In this document: one piece after another, positions 1-6,409 of the stretch
How the letters are laid out: the number at the start of each line of letters is the position of its first letter
How positions within the stretch are numbered: the stretch's first letter is position 1
Origin: Rhodoferax sp.
Lineage (GTDB): Bacteria; Pseudomonadota; Gammaproteobacteria; Burkholderiales; Burkholderiaceae_C
Reading direction: 5' to 3'
Length of the DNA: 26,111 bases
Assembly (NCBI GenBank): GCA_024235935.1
Contig: JACKLL010000024.1
Span: forward strand, 1 to 26,111
The notes under the pieces: model-generated
The model's database searches: none
What the model saw: the letters and a program-made list of their open reading frames with translations, nothing else
What the model was told of the DNA's origin: nothing
Made by a program: the position numbers and the translations under genes

Positions 1-2
1 CT

Positions 3-485
3 TTCATGCTGCGCGCCTCGGTACAGAACAACGTGGCCCTGGGCCTGTGGCTGGCCGGGCTGCCCTGGCGCGTGGCGCGGACCCAGGCGCTGGAGGCGCT
101 TGCGCGGGTCGACATGGCGATGCTGGCAGACCGCAACGCCCGCGCCCTGTCGGGCGGGCAGCAGCAAAGGGTGGCACTGGCACGCGCCTGGGCTCGCCAT
201 CCGGACCTGTGGTTGCTGGACGAGCCCACGGCCAGCCTGGACCCGCATGCCAAGCGCGAGGTCGAAGCCCTGATGGCGGAGTTCGCCGCGCATGCACAGC
301 CGCAGGTGACCATGGTATTTGCCAGCCATAACCTGGGTCAGGTCAAGCGCCTGGCCAGCCGGGTCGTGTACCTCGAAGGCGGCCGGGTGCTGGCCGACCT
401 GCCCGTCGAGGATTTTTTTCATCCGCAGCGCCTGCTTGCCGCATCCGCTGCAGCCCATTTGTTTGTCAAAGGAGAACTCGCATGA
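3..485 (+). CDS. tupC: Tungstate ABC transporter ATP-binding protein (5' partial)
   Basis: This is the C-terminal part of an ABC-transporter ATPase; the frame is open from the window edge, so the Walker A region lies upstream. Visible motifs are a Q-loop-like region near the left edge, the ABC signature LSGGQQQRVALARA, Walker B LWLLDEPTASLD and the H-loop His in FASHN. The enzyme would hydrolyse ATP at the inner membrane face to drive oxyanion import. The tungstate assignment rests on the neighbour: the stop codon overlaps the start of tupA (ATGA, 482-485), so the two are translationally coupled. The order C then A differs from the common tupA-tupB-tupC order; a tupB permease would be expected upstream. 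From the ATPase alone it could equally be a molybdate or sulfate type. Confidence 0.85.
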   Translation, partial: FMLRASVQNNVALGLWLAGLPWRVARTQALEALARVDMAMLADRNARALSGGQQQRVALARAWARHPDLWLLDEPTASLDPHAKREVEALMAEFAAHAQPQVTMVFASHNLGQVKRLASRVVYLEGGRVLADLPVEDFFHPQRLLAASAAAHLFVKGELA

Positions 486-1324
486 AACCCCTCTCTCACA
501 TCGTTCGCACGGTGTTGCAGCCGGGCCGCCACCTGCTGGTGGCCGCCGTATGTACGCTGTCGCTGGCGTCGGTACAGGCCCAGACCACCATCACGATGGC
601 GTCGACGACGTCCACCGAGCAGTCGGGCCTGTTCGGCTACCTGCTGCCGGAATTCAAGAAGGCCAGCGGCATCGACATCAAGGTGGTGGCGCTGGGCACC
701 GGGCAGGCGCTCGATATGGGGCGACGCGGCGACGCCGACGTGCTGTTCGTGCATGACAAGGTGGCCGAGGAGAAATTCGTGGCCGACGGCTATGGCGTCA
801 AGCGCTTCCCCGTGATGTACAACGACTTCGTCATCATCGGCCCCAAGTCGGACCCGGTCGGCGTGAAGGGCAAGGACGTCGTTGACGCGCTGAAGAAGAT
901 TGCCGCTGCCAATGCCAGTTTCATTTCGCGTGGCGACAAGAGCGGCACCCACGCAGCGGAACTGCGGTTCTGGAAAGCAGCCGGCCTGTCCGATGCCAAG
1001 GGCAGCGGATACAAGGAATGCGGCTGCGGTATGGGCCCGGCGCTGAACGTGGCCTCCGGCAGCAACGCCTACGTGATGGCGGATCGCGGCACCTGGCTCA
1101 ACTTCAAGAACCGGGGCGACCTGGCGGTGCTGGTCGAAGGCGACAAGCGGCTGTTCAACCAGTATGGCGTGATGCTGGTCAACCCGGCCAAGCATCCGCA
1201 TGTGAAGGTGGCGGACGCGCAGAAATTCATCGACTGGGTGACCTCGCCCCAGGGACAGGGCGTGATCGCCCAGTACAAGATCGCGGGCGAGCAGCTGTTC
1301 TTCCCGAACGCCGGCAACGAGTGA
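482..1324 (+). CDS. tupA: Tungstate-binding periplasmic protein TupA
   Basis: 280 residues with an N-terminal export signal (basic start, hydrophobic core at about 17-30, likely cleavage after VQA at 31-33). The mature protein begins with the TupA hallmark STTSTEQSGL (41-50), followed by a region containing GTGQALDMGRRGDADVLFVHD (split here: GTGQALDMG, then RRGDADVLFVHD). The TupA family binds tungstate with very high affinity and discriminates against molybdate; related sulfate and molybdate binders have different N-terminal signatures. AAAGGAGAA lies just upstream of the ATG and the start overlaps the tupC stop. The protein would deliver tungstate to the transporter, presumably feeding the tungsten enzyme encoded about 5 kb downstream. 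No further tup gene follows; the next gene is convergent. Confidence 0.93.
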   Translation: MKPLSHIVRTVLQPGRHLLVAAVCTLSLASVQAQTTITMASTTSTEQSGLFGYLLPEFKKASGIDIKVVALGTGQALDMGRRGDADVLFVHDKVAEEKFVADGYGVKRFPVMYNDFVIIGPKSDPVGVKGKDVVDALKKIAAANASFISRGDKSGTHAAELRFWKAAGLSDAKGSGYKECGCGMGPALNVASGSNAYVMADRGTWLNFKNRGDLAVLVEGDKRLFNQYGVMLVNPAKHPHVKVADAQKFIDWVTSPQGQGVIAQYKIAGEQLFFPNAGNE

Positions 1325-1361
1325 ACCCGGTGGGGCGCTGGCGCGCCGTGTCCGGGCGCGT

Positions 1362-2240
1362 CTAGGCGCCGCGGATCAGGTTCCAGACATACGCCGCCAG
1401 AGGTCCCGGCTCCCGGTTGCGCCGGCGCACCAGCATGATCTGGCGCTCGATGGTCGGCGTCAGCGGGCGTACCGCCAGCCCCGAGAGTCCGGCGGCGGGA
1501 ACGCTGAGCGCCGGCATGACGCTGATGCCGATGCCGGCCTCGACCATGCGGAAAACCGTGGTCGGGTGACCGAGTTCCTGCTTGACCGGGCAGGACGCAC
1601 CATGCCGCAGCAGCGCGGCGTCGATCAGGCGGCGGCTGCCGGAGGCGTGGTCGAGCAGCACCAGGGAATGTCCGTCCAGGGCCGCCCAGCGCACCGAGCG
1701 CTTGCCTGCGAGCGGATGCGCCGGCGGGGCGATCAGCACGAACGGGTCGGTCATGACGACCTCGCAGTGCAGGTCCTCGGCCGATGGCGGCTCGATCACG
1801 ACCCCGAAGTCCACTTCACCGCTGCGCACGCTGGCCAGCACATCCAGCTGGATCCGGTCGAGCAGGATGAACTGGATGCCGGGCGATTGCTGCTCGCAGC
1901 GCGCGATGCACGCCGGCATCAGCTGCGCGGACAAGGTCGGACTGCTGGCCACCCGCACCTTGCCGGCCCGCGCCTGGACCAGGCCGGCCACGTCGAGCAG
2001 CGTCTGGTCGAGGTCTTCCAGCACGCGCCCGATGCGGGTCTTGAGCGACTGGCCTGCATCCGTCAGCACCACCTCGCGGGTCGTGCGGTCCAGCAGCTTG
2101 AGGCCCAGTTGCGACTCCAGCTCGACGATGGCGCGGCTGATGGCCGGCTGCGTAAGGCCGATCTGGTCACCGGCACGGCTGAAGTTGCCGTGCTGGGCGA
2201 CAGCCAGAAAAACCCGGAGTTGGCGCAGGCTGACATTCAT
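1362..2240 (-). CDS. LysR-family transcriptional regulator
   Basis: 292 residues. The N-terminal winged helix-turn-helix (about 1-60) starts MNVSLRQLRVFLAVAQHGNFSRA and continues with LTQPAISRAIVELE, typical of LysR proteins. The remainder is the effector-binding (periplasmic-binding-protein-like) domain. It is transcribed divergently from the YfeH-like transporter gene at 2311 across a 70-bp AT-rich gap holding two tandem copies of a 20-bp operator-like repeat. LysR regulators usually control the divergent neighbour and themselves, so the transporter is the most likely target. The effector cannot be told from sequence. There is no sign that it regulates the convergent tupA. Confidence 0.93.
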   Translation of the reverse strand: MNVSLRQLRVFLAVAQHGNFSRAGDQIGLTQPAISRAIVELESQLGLKLLDRTTREVVLTDAGQSLKTRIGRVLEDLDQTLLDVAGLVQARAGKVRVASSPTLSAQLMPACIARCEQQSPGIQFILLDRIQLDVLASVRSGEVDFGVVIEPPSAEDLHCEVVMTDPFVLIAPPAHPLAGKRSVRWAALDGHSLVLLDHASGSRRLIDAALLRHGASCPVKQELGHPTTVFRMVEAGIGISVMPALSVPAAGLSGLAVRPLTPTIERQIMLVRRRNREPGPLAAYVWNLIRGA

Positions 2241-2246
2241 GCGCTG

Positions 2247-2286
2247 AAATCATATATCTATTTGATAAATCAATTTCACTTTTGAT
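2247..2286. promoter_or_regulatory. Tandem 20-bp LysR-type operator repeats
   Basis: Two back-to-back 20-bp units share the form AAATCA-N8-TTTGAT: the first at 2247-2266 and the second at 2267-2286. Each contains the dyad ATCA-N10-TGAT. The outer 12 bases are identical and the 8-base centres differ, as expected for regulator half-sites. They occupy most of the gap between the divergent LysR gene (start 2240) and the transporter gene (start 2311). The 20-bp period puts them on the same DNA face. Binding by the LysR protein encoded alongside is inferred. Confidence 0.7.
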
Positions 2287-2310
2287 TGGGCTCGGGTTCC
2301 AATCTGCGCC

Positions 2311-3306
2311 ATGGCCCGTCCTTCCTATCTTCCCGACAATTTCACGCTGTCACTTGTCGCCGTCGTCGCACTGGCGAGCCTGCTGCCGGCCAGCGGCGCC
2401 GCCGCCCACTTCTTCGAAGCGCTGACCACGGTGGCCATCGGCGTACTGTTCTTCCTGCATGGGGCCAAGCTGTCGCGCGAGGCCCTGGTCGGTGGCATCC
2501 TGCATTGGCGGCTGCACCTGCTGGTGTTTGCCGGTACCTTCATCCTGTATCCGGTGCTGGGGCTCGTGCTGCGACCGGTGCTGGGGCAACTGGTCACACC
2601 GGCCCTGTATGCGGGCGTGCTGTTCCTGTGCGTGCTGCCCTCGACCGTGCAGTCGTCGATCGCGCTGGTGTCGATGGCGCGCGGCAATGTGTCGGCGGCC
2701 ATCTGCAGTGCATCGGCGTCGACGCTGGTGGGCGTCTTCCTGACGCCGGTCCTGGTCGGACTGGTGGTGCTGCCGGGCAGCCACGCCACCGCGTCGCTCG
2801 ATGCGATCGGCCGCATCCTGCTGCAGCTGATGCTGCCTTTCATGGCAGGGCATCTGCTGCGGCCCTGGATCGGCGGCGTGGTCCGCCGCCATGGCGCAAA
2901 ACTGAGATTCGTCGACCAGGGCTCCATCCTGCTGGTGGTCTACACCGCATTCAGCGCGGCGGTCATCGAGGGCCTGTGGCAGCAGGTGTCCTTGGCGACG
3001 CTGGCCGGACTGCTGGTGGTCTGTGCCGTGTTGCTCGCCCTTGCCTTGACGATCATGACCTGGGCGGCGCGCCGGTTCGGATTCGCCACGCCCGACGAGA
3101 TCGCCATAGTCTTTTGCGGCTCCAAGAAAAGCCTGGCCAGCGGCATTCCGATGGCCAAGATCCTCTTCGCTTCCGGCACGGTCGGTACCATCGTGCTGCC
3201 GCTGATGCTGTTTCACCAGATGCAGCTGATGGTGGGGGCCTTGCTGGCGCGGCGGTATGCCAACCGTCCGCAGATTGCGGAGCTGGCCCAGCCGCTGCAG
3301 GTCTGA
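2311..3306 (+). CDS. Bile acid:sodium symporter-like transporter (YfeH/SBF-like family)
   Basis: 331 residues of polytopic membrane protein with roughly nine to ten hydrophobic segments. It begins MARPSYLPDNFTLSLVAVV and continues with the conserved region FFLHGAKLSREAL; later FCGSKKSLASGIPMAKILF is a strong match to the SBF-like family that includes E. coli YfeH. Family members are presumed secondary transporters of organic anions, but few substrates are known. The length is normal. The start at 2311 follows the LysR operator region; no strong Shine-Dalgarno sequence is visible. The divergent LysR gene suggests induction by a substrate or related metabolite. The gene is followed closely by a convergent regulator gene. 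Confidence 0.88.
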   Translation: MARPSYLPDNFTLSLVAVVALASLLPASGAAAHFFEALTTVAIGVLFFLHGAKLSREALVGGILHWRLHLLVFAGTFILYPVLGLVLRPVLGQLVTPALYAGVLFLCVLPSTVQSSIALVSMARGNVSAAICSASASTLVGVFLTPVLVGLVVLPGSHATASLDAIGRILLQLMLPFMAGHLLRPWIGGVVRRHGAKLRFVDQGSILLVVYTAFSAAVIEGLWQQVSLATLAGLLVVCAVLLALALTIMTWAARRFGFATPDEIAIVFCGSKKSLASGIPMAKILFASGTVGTIVLPLMLFHQMQLMVGALLARRYANRPQIAELAQPLQV

Positions 3307-3334
3307 ACGCTGGCAGCGCCAGGCTGCAGGCGCG

Positions 3335-4495
3335 TCAGTGCTTGCGCAGGCCCAGCTTGCGGTACACGGTGGCGCGGCTGACACCCAGTCGCAGCGCCGC
3401 CTGCGCGACGTTGCCGCCGGTTTCCTGCACCGCCTTGCGGATCAGCTCGGATTCGATGTCGCGCAGCCGGCGCTGATTGGTGCCCATGGGCGCTGTTCGC
3501 GGCAGCGCCATGGGTACGACAGCCGGCAGGGTGGCCGTTCCGCTGCCGATGGCCAGTGCCTGCAATCGCAGGCCCGACCACAGCGGGACATCGATGGGCG
3601 CGGGTTCCCGGCGCGCGGCGTCGAACAGCATCTCGAAGGGCAGCGCAAAAAGTTCGCTGGCATGGGGCCGTGCATGCGTCGGTGCCGCAAGCGCACCCAG
3701 GCGCGGTACCATGGCGCGGGCTGCACGGTTGCAGGTGGTGACGACGCCGTCGGCGTCCAGCCCGACCAGGCCATCCGCATCGCTTCCCATGGGGTGTCCG
3801 GGCCAGTTCAGCCGCAGCAGGATGTCGTGCGCCTGTGCCAGTGCCAGCGCGTTCTCGATGCCGCGGGCCGACTGCACCGCCAGGTGCAGCAATTCGGGCC
3901 GCTCGGGAACGTCGACACCGGTCAGGTCGAGCATGCCCACACATTCGCCGGTGGGGCCGAACAGCGGCGCGCCGGCGCAGCTGTAGGCCGCGGTATCGTC
4001 GAAGAAGTGTTCGCCCCGATGCAGCCAGACCGGCTGCAGTTCGCTGAGCACCGCGCCGATGGCCGTGGTGCCCACGCTGCGCTCCGACAGGTCGACCCCG
4101 ATCCGTGTGATCAGGTCGGCACGCCGATCGCTGCGATCGATCGGTCCGTTGCGGTCGATGACCACGCCATCGGCATTGGTCAGGATTGCGAAATAGCGGG
4201 TGTCGGCCAAGGCCCGGCCCAGGTCGTCCAGCACCTGGCGCGCAGCCTGGGCCAATTGCCGGTTGGCTTCGCGGGCCCGGTTGCCGGCTGCGCGGGGCAG
4301 CATCTCGAAGTGGACTGCCTGATGCGGTTGCTGGCCCATGCCCAGACACCGGCGCCAGGAGCGGGCAATCCAGGGCTCTACCAGGCCTTGTGCGTCCGGT
4401 TTGCCGTCGGTCAGCACGGCCTTGCGCGCGCGCGATATGCTGTCCAGGCGCGCCAGTGGCGCCGGATGCGATGGGCTGGAGATACCATGGGTCAT
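3335..4495 (-). CDS. AcoR-like GAF/PAS regulator with Fis-type helix-turn-helix, lacking the AAA+ domain
   Basis: 386 residues. The N-terminal half resembles the sensor part of AcoR-type activators: SWRRCLGMG at about 50, then a GAF-like domain with GTTAIGAVL and YSCAGAPLFGPTGECVGMLDLTG. A PAS-like segment (DGLVGLDADGVVTTCNRAA) follows. The C terminus (about 345-383) is a Fis-type HTH: ELIRKAVQETGGNVAQAA followed by LRLGVSRATVYRKLGL. Full-length AcoR proteins carry a sigma-54-interacting AAA+ domain of about 240 residues between these parts; no Walker A or GAFTGA motif is present here, and the frame is continuous, so this is a natural short form. It cannot be a classical sigma-54 activator. 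The gene is divergent from the IMPase gene, and the ligand is unknown. Confidence 0.85.
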   Translation of the reverse strand: MTHGISSPSHPAPLARLDSISRARKAVLTDGKPDAQGLVEPWIARSWRRCLGMGQQPHQAVHFEMLPRAAGNRAREANRQLAQAARQVLDDLGRALADTRYFAILTNADGVVIDRNGPIDRSDRRADLITRIGVDLSERSVGTTAIGAVLSELQPVWLHRGEHFFDDTAAYSCAGAPLFGPTGECVGMLDLTGVDVPERPELLHLAVQSARGIENALALAQAHDILLRLNWPGHPMGSDADGLVGLDADGVVTTCNRAARAMVPRLGALAAPTHARPHASELFALPFEMLFDAARREPAPIDVPLWSGLRLQALAIGSGTATLPAVVPMALPRTAPMGTNQRRLRDIESELIRKAVQETGGNVAQAALRLGVSRATVYRKLGLRKH

Positions 4496-4514
4496 GGTCC
4501 GGACATTGTGCCTG

Positions 4515-4549
4515 ATCGACCGTGCGCCGGCTTCCCCTGATCGGTCGAT
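4515..4549. promoter_or_regulatory. Inverted repeat in the divergent regulator/IMPase intergenic region
   Basis: ATCGACC (4515-4521) and GGTCGAT (4543-4549) form a perfect 7-bp inverted repeat with a 21-bp spacer. It lies in the 85-bp gap between the start of the AcoR-like gene (4495, minus strand) and the IMPase-family gene (4581, plus strand). A short palindrome GTCCGGAC also lies at 4497-4504. Either could be an operator for the adjacent HTH regulator; this is only inference. Confidence 0.3.
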
Positions 4550-4580
4550 GGCGGCGCCGGGCCTGCCCCATTTACGCTAC

Positions 4581-5423
4581 ATGAAGAACACCGTGACGCC
4601 TTTTTCACTTGCGATTGACCCGCTGCGGATCAGCGCGATCGAGGCCGCCCGCGCCGCCGGCGATCTGATCCGCCGCGCTGCCGCAGCGCCGGGTGCCTTG
4701 CAGATGCGCGAGAAGAAGCCCAACGATTTCGTCACCGAAGTGGATCTCGCGTCCGAGCAGGCCATCGTCGCCGCCTTGCTGGCGCAGTACCCCGCGCATG
4801 GCGTGCGCACCGAGGAGTCGGCACAGACCTACGGCCATCCTGACGCCCGCCATGTGTGGATCGTGGATCCGCTGGATGGAACCACCAACTTCATCCATGG
4901 CTACCCCAACTACGCGGTCAGCATCGCATTGGCGATCGATGGTCGCATCGACCATGGTGTGGTGCTCGACGTCTGTTCCGGCGATGTGTTCCACGCCAGC
5001 CGGGGGCAGGGCGCCTGGTGCAACGCGGCACCGATCCGTGTCAGCGACGGACGGGGCCTGGCCGCCGCCGTGCTGGCGTCCAGTTGCCCGGCACGGGCGG
5101 CGTTGGCTCCGCACCGCGCGATCGCGCTGCTGACCGAGGTGATGGGCCGGGTGGCGGCCATCCGTCGCAGCGGATCTGCCGCGCTGGACATGGCCCGTGT
5201 CGCTGCCGGCCAGTGCGACGGGGCTTTCGATCAGGGACTCCAGGCCTGGGACGTGGCGGCCGGCAGTCTGTTGATCACCGAAGCCGGCGGGCAGATCGGC
5301 AACTTTCTGGGCGGCGCCGACTATCTGGAGAGCCGCGAGTACATGGCGGCCGGTCCTGGTCTGTTCAGTGAACTGGGTGCGCTGCTGTGCGCCTATTCGC
5401 GTTTCGCGACGCCGCCGGTCTGA
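4581..5423 (+). CDS. Inositol monophosphatase-family phosphatase
   Basis: 280 residues. Metal and phosphate site motifs are all present: RTEES (Glu at 78-79), WIVDPLDGTTNF (Asp96, Asp99, Gly-Thr) and WDVAAG with Asp224. The family hydrolyses phosphate monoesters of inositol or other small molecules using Mg2+; SuhB, HisN-like and CysQ-like members share these motifs, so the exact substrate is not certain. I chose the ATG at 4581 because the protein then begins just before the conserved first helix; an in-frame start at 4338 would run through the divergent promoter region and overlap the neighbouring gene. The 3' end overlaps the convergent cytochrome gene by 31 bases. Confidence 0.88.
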   Translation: MKNTVTPFSLAIDPLRISAIEAARAAGDLIRRAAAAPGALQMREKKPNDFVTEVDLASEQAIVAALLAQYPAHGVRTEESAQTYGHPDARHVWIVDPLDGTTNFIHGYPNYAVSIALAIDGRIDHGVVLDVCSGDVFHASRGQGAWCNAAPIRVSDGRGLAAAVLASSCPARAALAPHRAIALLTEVMGRVAAIRRSGSAALDMARVAAGQCDGAFDQGLQAWDVAAGSLLITEAGGQIGNFLGGADYLESREYMAAGPGLFSELGALLCAYSRFATPPV

Positions 5424-5716
5424 GGCATGCGGTAGAACGTGTCGTTCAGGTAGCGCGCGACCTGTGTGATGTCGTCCTGGCTCCAGCCCAGCCTGGCGGA
5501 TGCCTGCCATCGGGTGACCTGATCCTGCAGATCCTGCCAGCTGCGCACCACGCTGGACTTGCGCCAGTGCATCTGTACGGTATGGCAGGTCACGCAGTGG
5601 GTGTCATACAGCATCTGCCCGCGTGTGGGCGGCGGCGCGGTCTGGGCCTGGATGCTGCCGCTCGCCGCAGCGGCCAGCGCGAGCAGCAAGCGGGGCAGGA
5701 GAGGGCTGGCTTTCAT
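5393..5716 (-). CDS. Small exported monohaem cytochrome c
   Basis: 107 residues with a signal peptide (MKASPLLPRLLLALAAAASG, likely cleavage after IQA at 22-24). One haem c site, CVTCH, is at residues 41-45; a Met in YRMP (97) is a possible axial ligand. The start at 5716 is preceded on the coding strand by AGGGAGA at good spacing, so longer upstream starts are unlikely. It is divergent from the aor operon across 206 bp. A periplasmic electron carrier is the natural reading. Whether it relates to the aldehyde oxidoreductase is unknown, because AorABC is expected to be cytoplasmic. Its last 31 bases overlap the convergent phosphatase gene. Confidence 0.85.
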   Translation of the reverse strand: MKASPLLPRLLLALAAAASGSIQAQTAPPPTRGQMLYDTHCVTCHTVQMHWRKSSVVRSWQDLQDQVTRWQASARLGWSQDDITQVARYLNDTFYRMPQTGGVAKRE

Positions 5717-5812
5717 CGATGAATCTCCCTGATGGCGACGGCCGGTGCGCCGATGGCCTGTGTACCGCGTGCTGTCGCAAATTGAGAATATTTGTCGGAT
5801 GCACTGCGGCAA

Positions 5813-5830
5813 CCTAGGGTTGTCCCTAGG
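5813..5830. promoter_or_regulatory. Perfect inverted repeat in the cytochrome/aor divergent region
   Basis: CCTAGGG (5813-5819), TTGT, CCCTAGG (5824-5830) is a perfect 7-bp dyad with a 4-base centre. It lies about midway between the cytochrome start (5716) and the aorA start (5923). The placement suits an operator serving one or both genes. It does not resemble the AT-rich ModE site. The cognate regulator is unknown. Confidence 0.5.
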
Positions 5831-5856
5831 GTCAAACCGCAATCATGCTCCAACAA

Positions 5857-5882
5857 TGCCTATGTACCCCCATTCATAGGCA
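5857..5882 (+). promoter_or_regulatory. 8-bp inverted repeat/stem-loop upstream of aorA
   Basis: TGCCTATG (5857-5864) and CATAGGCA (5875-5882) pair perfectly around the 10-base centre TACCCCCATT. It ends 40 bases before the aorA ATG, so it may be either a DNA operator or a leader hairpin. It is too small to be a molybdenum/tungsten cofactor riboswitch of the known type, and there is no T-tract after it. Confidence 0.4.
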
Positions 5883-5922
5883 AGGCGTTGCAAAGGCGCC
5901 ACTACCCACAGGAGAGAGACAC

Positions 5923-6399
5923 ATGCAAAAAGTCTTGCACATCAATCCGGACAAGTGCACCGGCTGCCTGCAGTGCGAGATGGCGTGTTCGTTCGAGAAC
6001 TACGGCACCTTTGCCACCGCCAAGTCGCGCATCAAGGTGTTCGACTTTCACCATACCGGCAAGAAGGTTCCGTACACCTGCACGCAGTGCGACGAGGCCT
6101 GGTGCCTGCATGCCTGCCCGGTGGAAGCCATCACGATGAACAAGTCCACCGGCGCCATGGAGGTCAACGAGGCCACCTGCGTCGGTTGCAAGGTCTGCAC
6201 CATCGCCTGCCCGTTCGGCACCATCAACTATGTCGAGGAAACCGGCAAGGTCCAGAAGTGCGACCTGTGCGGCGGCGAACCGGCCTGTGCCGACGCCTGC
6301 CCGACCGGCGCCATCACCTTCATCGATGCCAACTGGACCGGCCTGGGCAAGATGGCCGCGTGGGCCGACAAGCTGGGCAATCAGCCCAGCGCCGCATAA
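5923..6399 (+). CDS. aorA: Polyferredoxin subunit of tungsten aldehyde oxidoreductase
   Basis: 158 residues with 16 cysteines arranged for four [4Fe-4S] clusters: Cys12/15/18/22, Cys53/56/61/65, Cys86/89/92/96 and Cys113/116/122/126. There is no signal peptide, so it acts in the cytoplasm. GGAGAGAG sits just upstream of the ATG; longer in-frame starts have no such site. It is the first gene of the aor operon, 10 bases before aorB. In the characterised Aromatoleum aromaticum enzyme the equivalent AorA carries electrons between AorB and AorC and is reported to assemble into a filament of repeated AorAB units. DmsB/HycB-type electron-transfer subunits share the cysteine pattern, but the neighbours decide the call. 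Confidence 0.92.
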   Translation: MQKVLHINPDKCTGCLQCEMACSFENYGTFATAKSRIKVFDFHHTGKKVPYTCTQCDEAWCLHACPVEAITMNKSTGAMEVNEATCVGCKVCTIACPFGTINYVEETGKVQKCDLCGGEPACADACPTGAITFIDANWTGLGKMAAWADKLGNQPSAA

Positions 6400-6409
6400 G
6401 GAGACCGCC

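Noticed and set aside
5877..5891. Sigma-54-like sequence upstream of aorA (AGGCAAGGCGTTGC)
   Set aside because: It is well placed, but the GG to GC spacing is 9 instead of 10 bases and the -24 half is poor; spacing errors usually abolish function.
5831..5922. Molybdenum/tungsten cofactor riboswitch ahead of aorA
   Set aside because: Only one small stem-loop is present; the region is too short and lacks the multi-helix layout of that riboswitch class.
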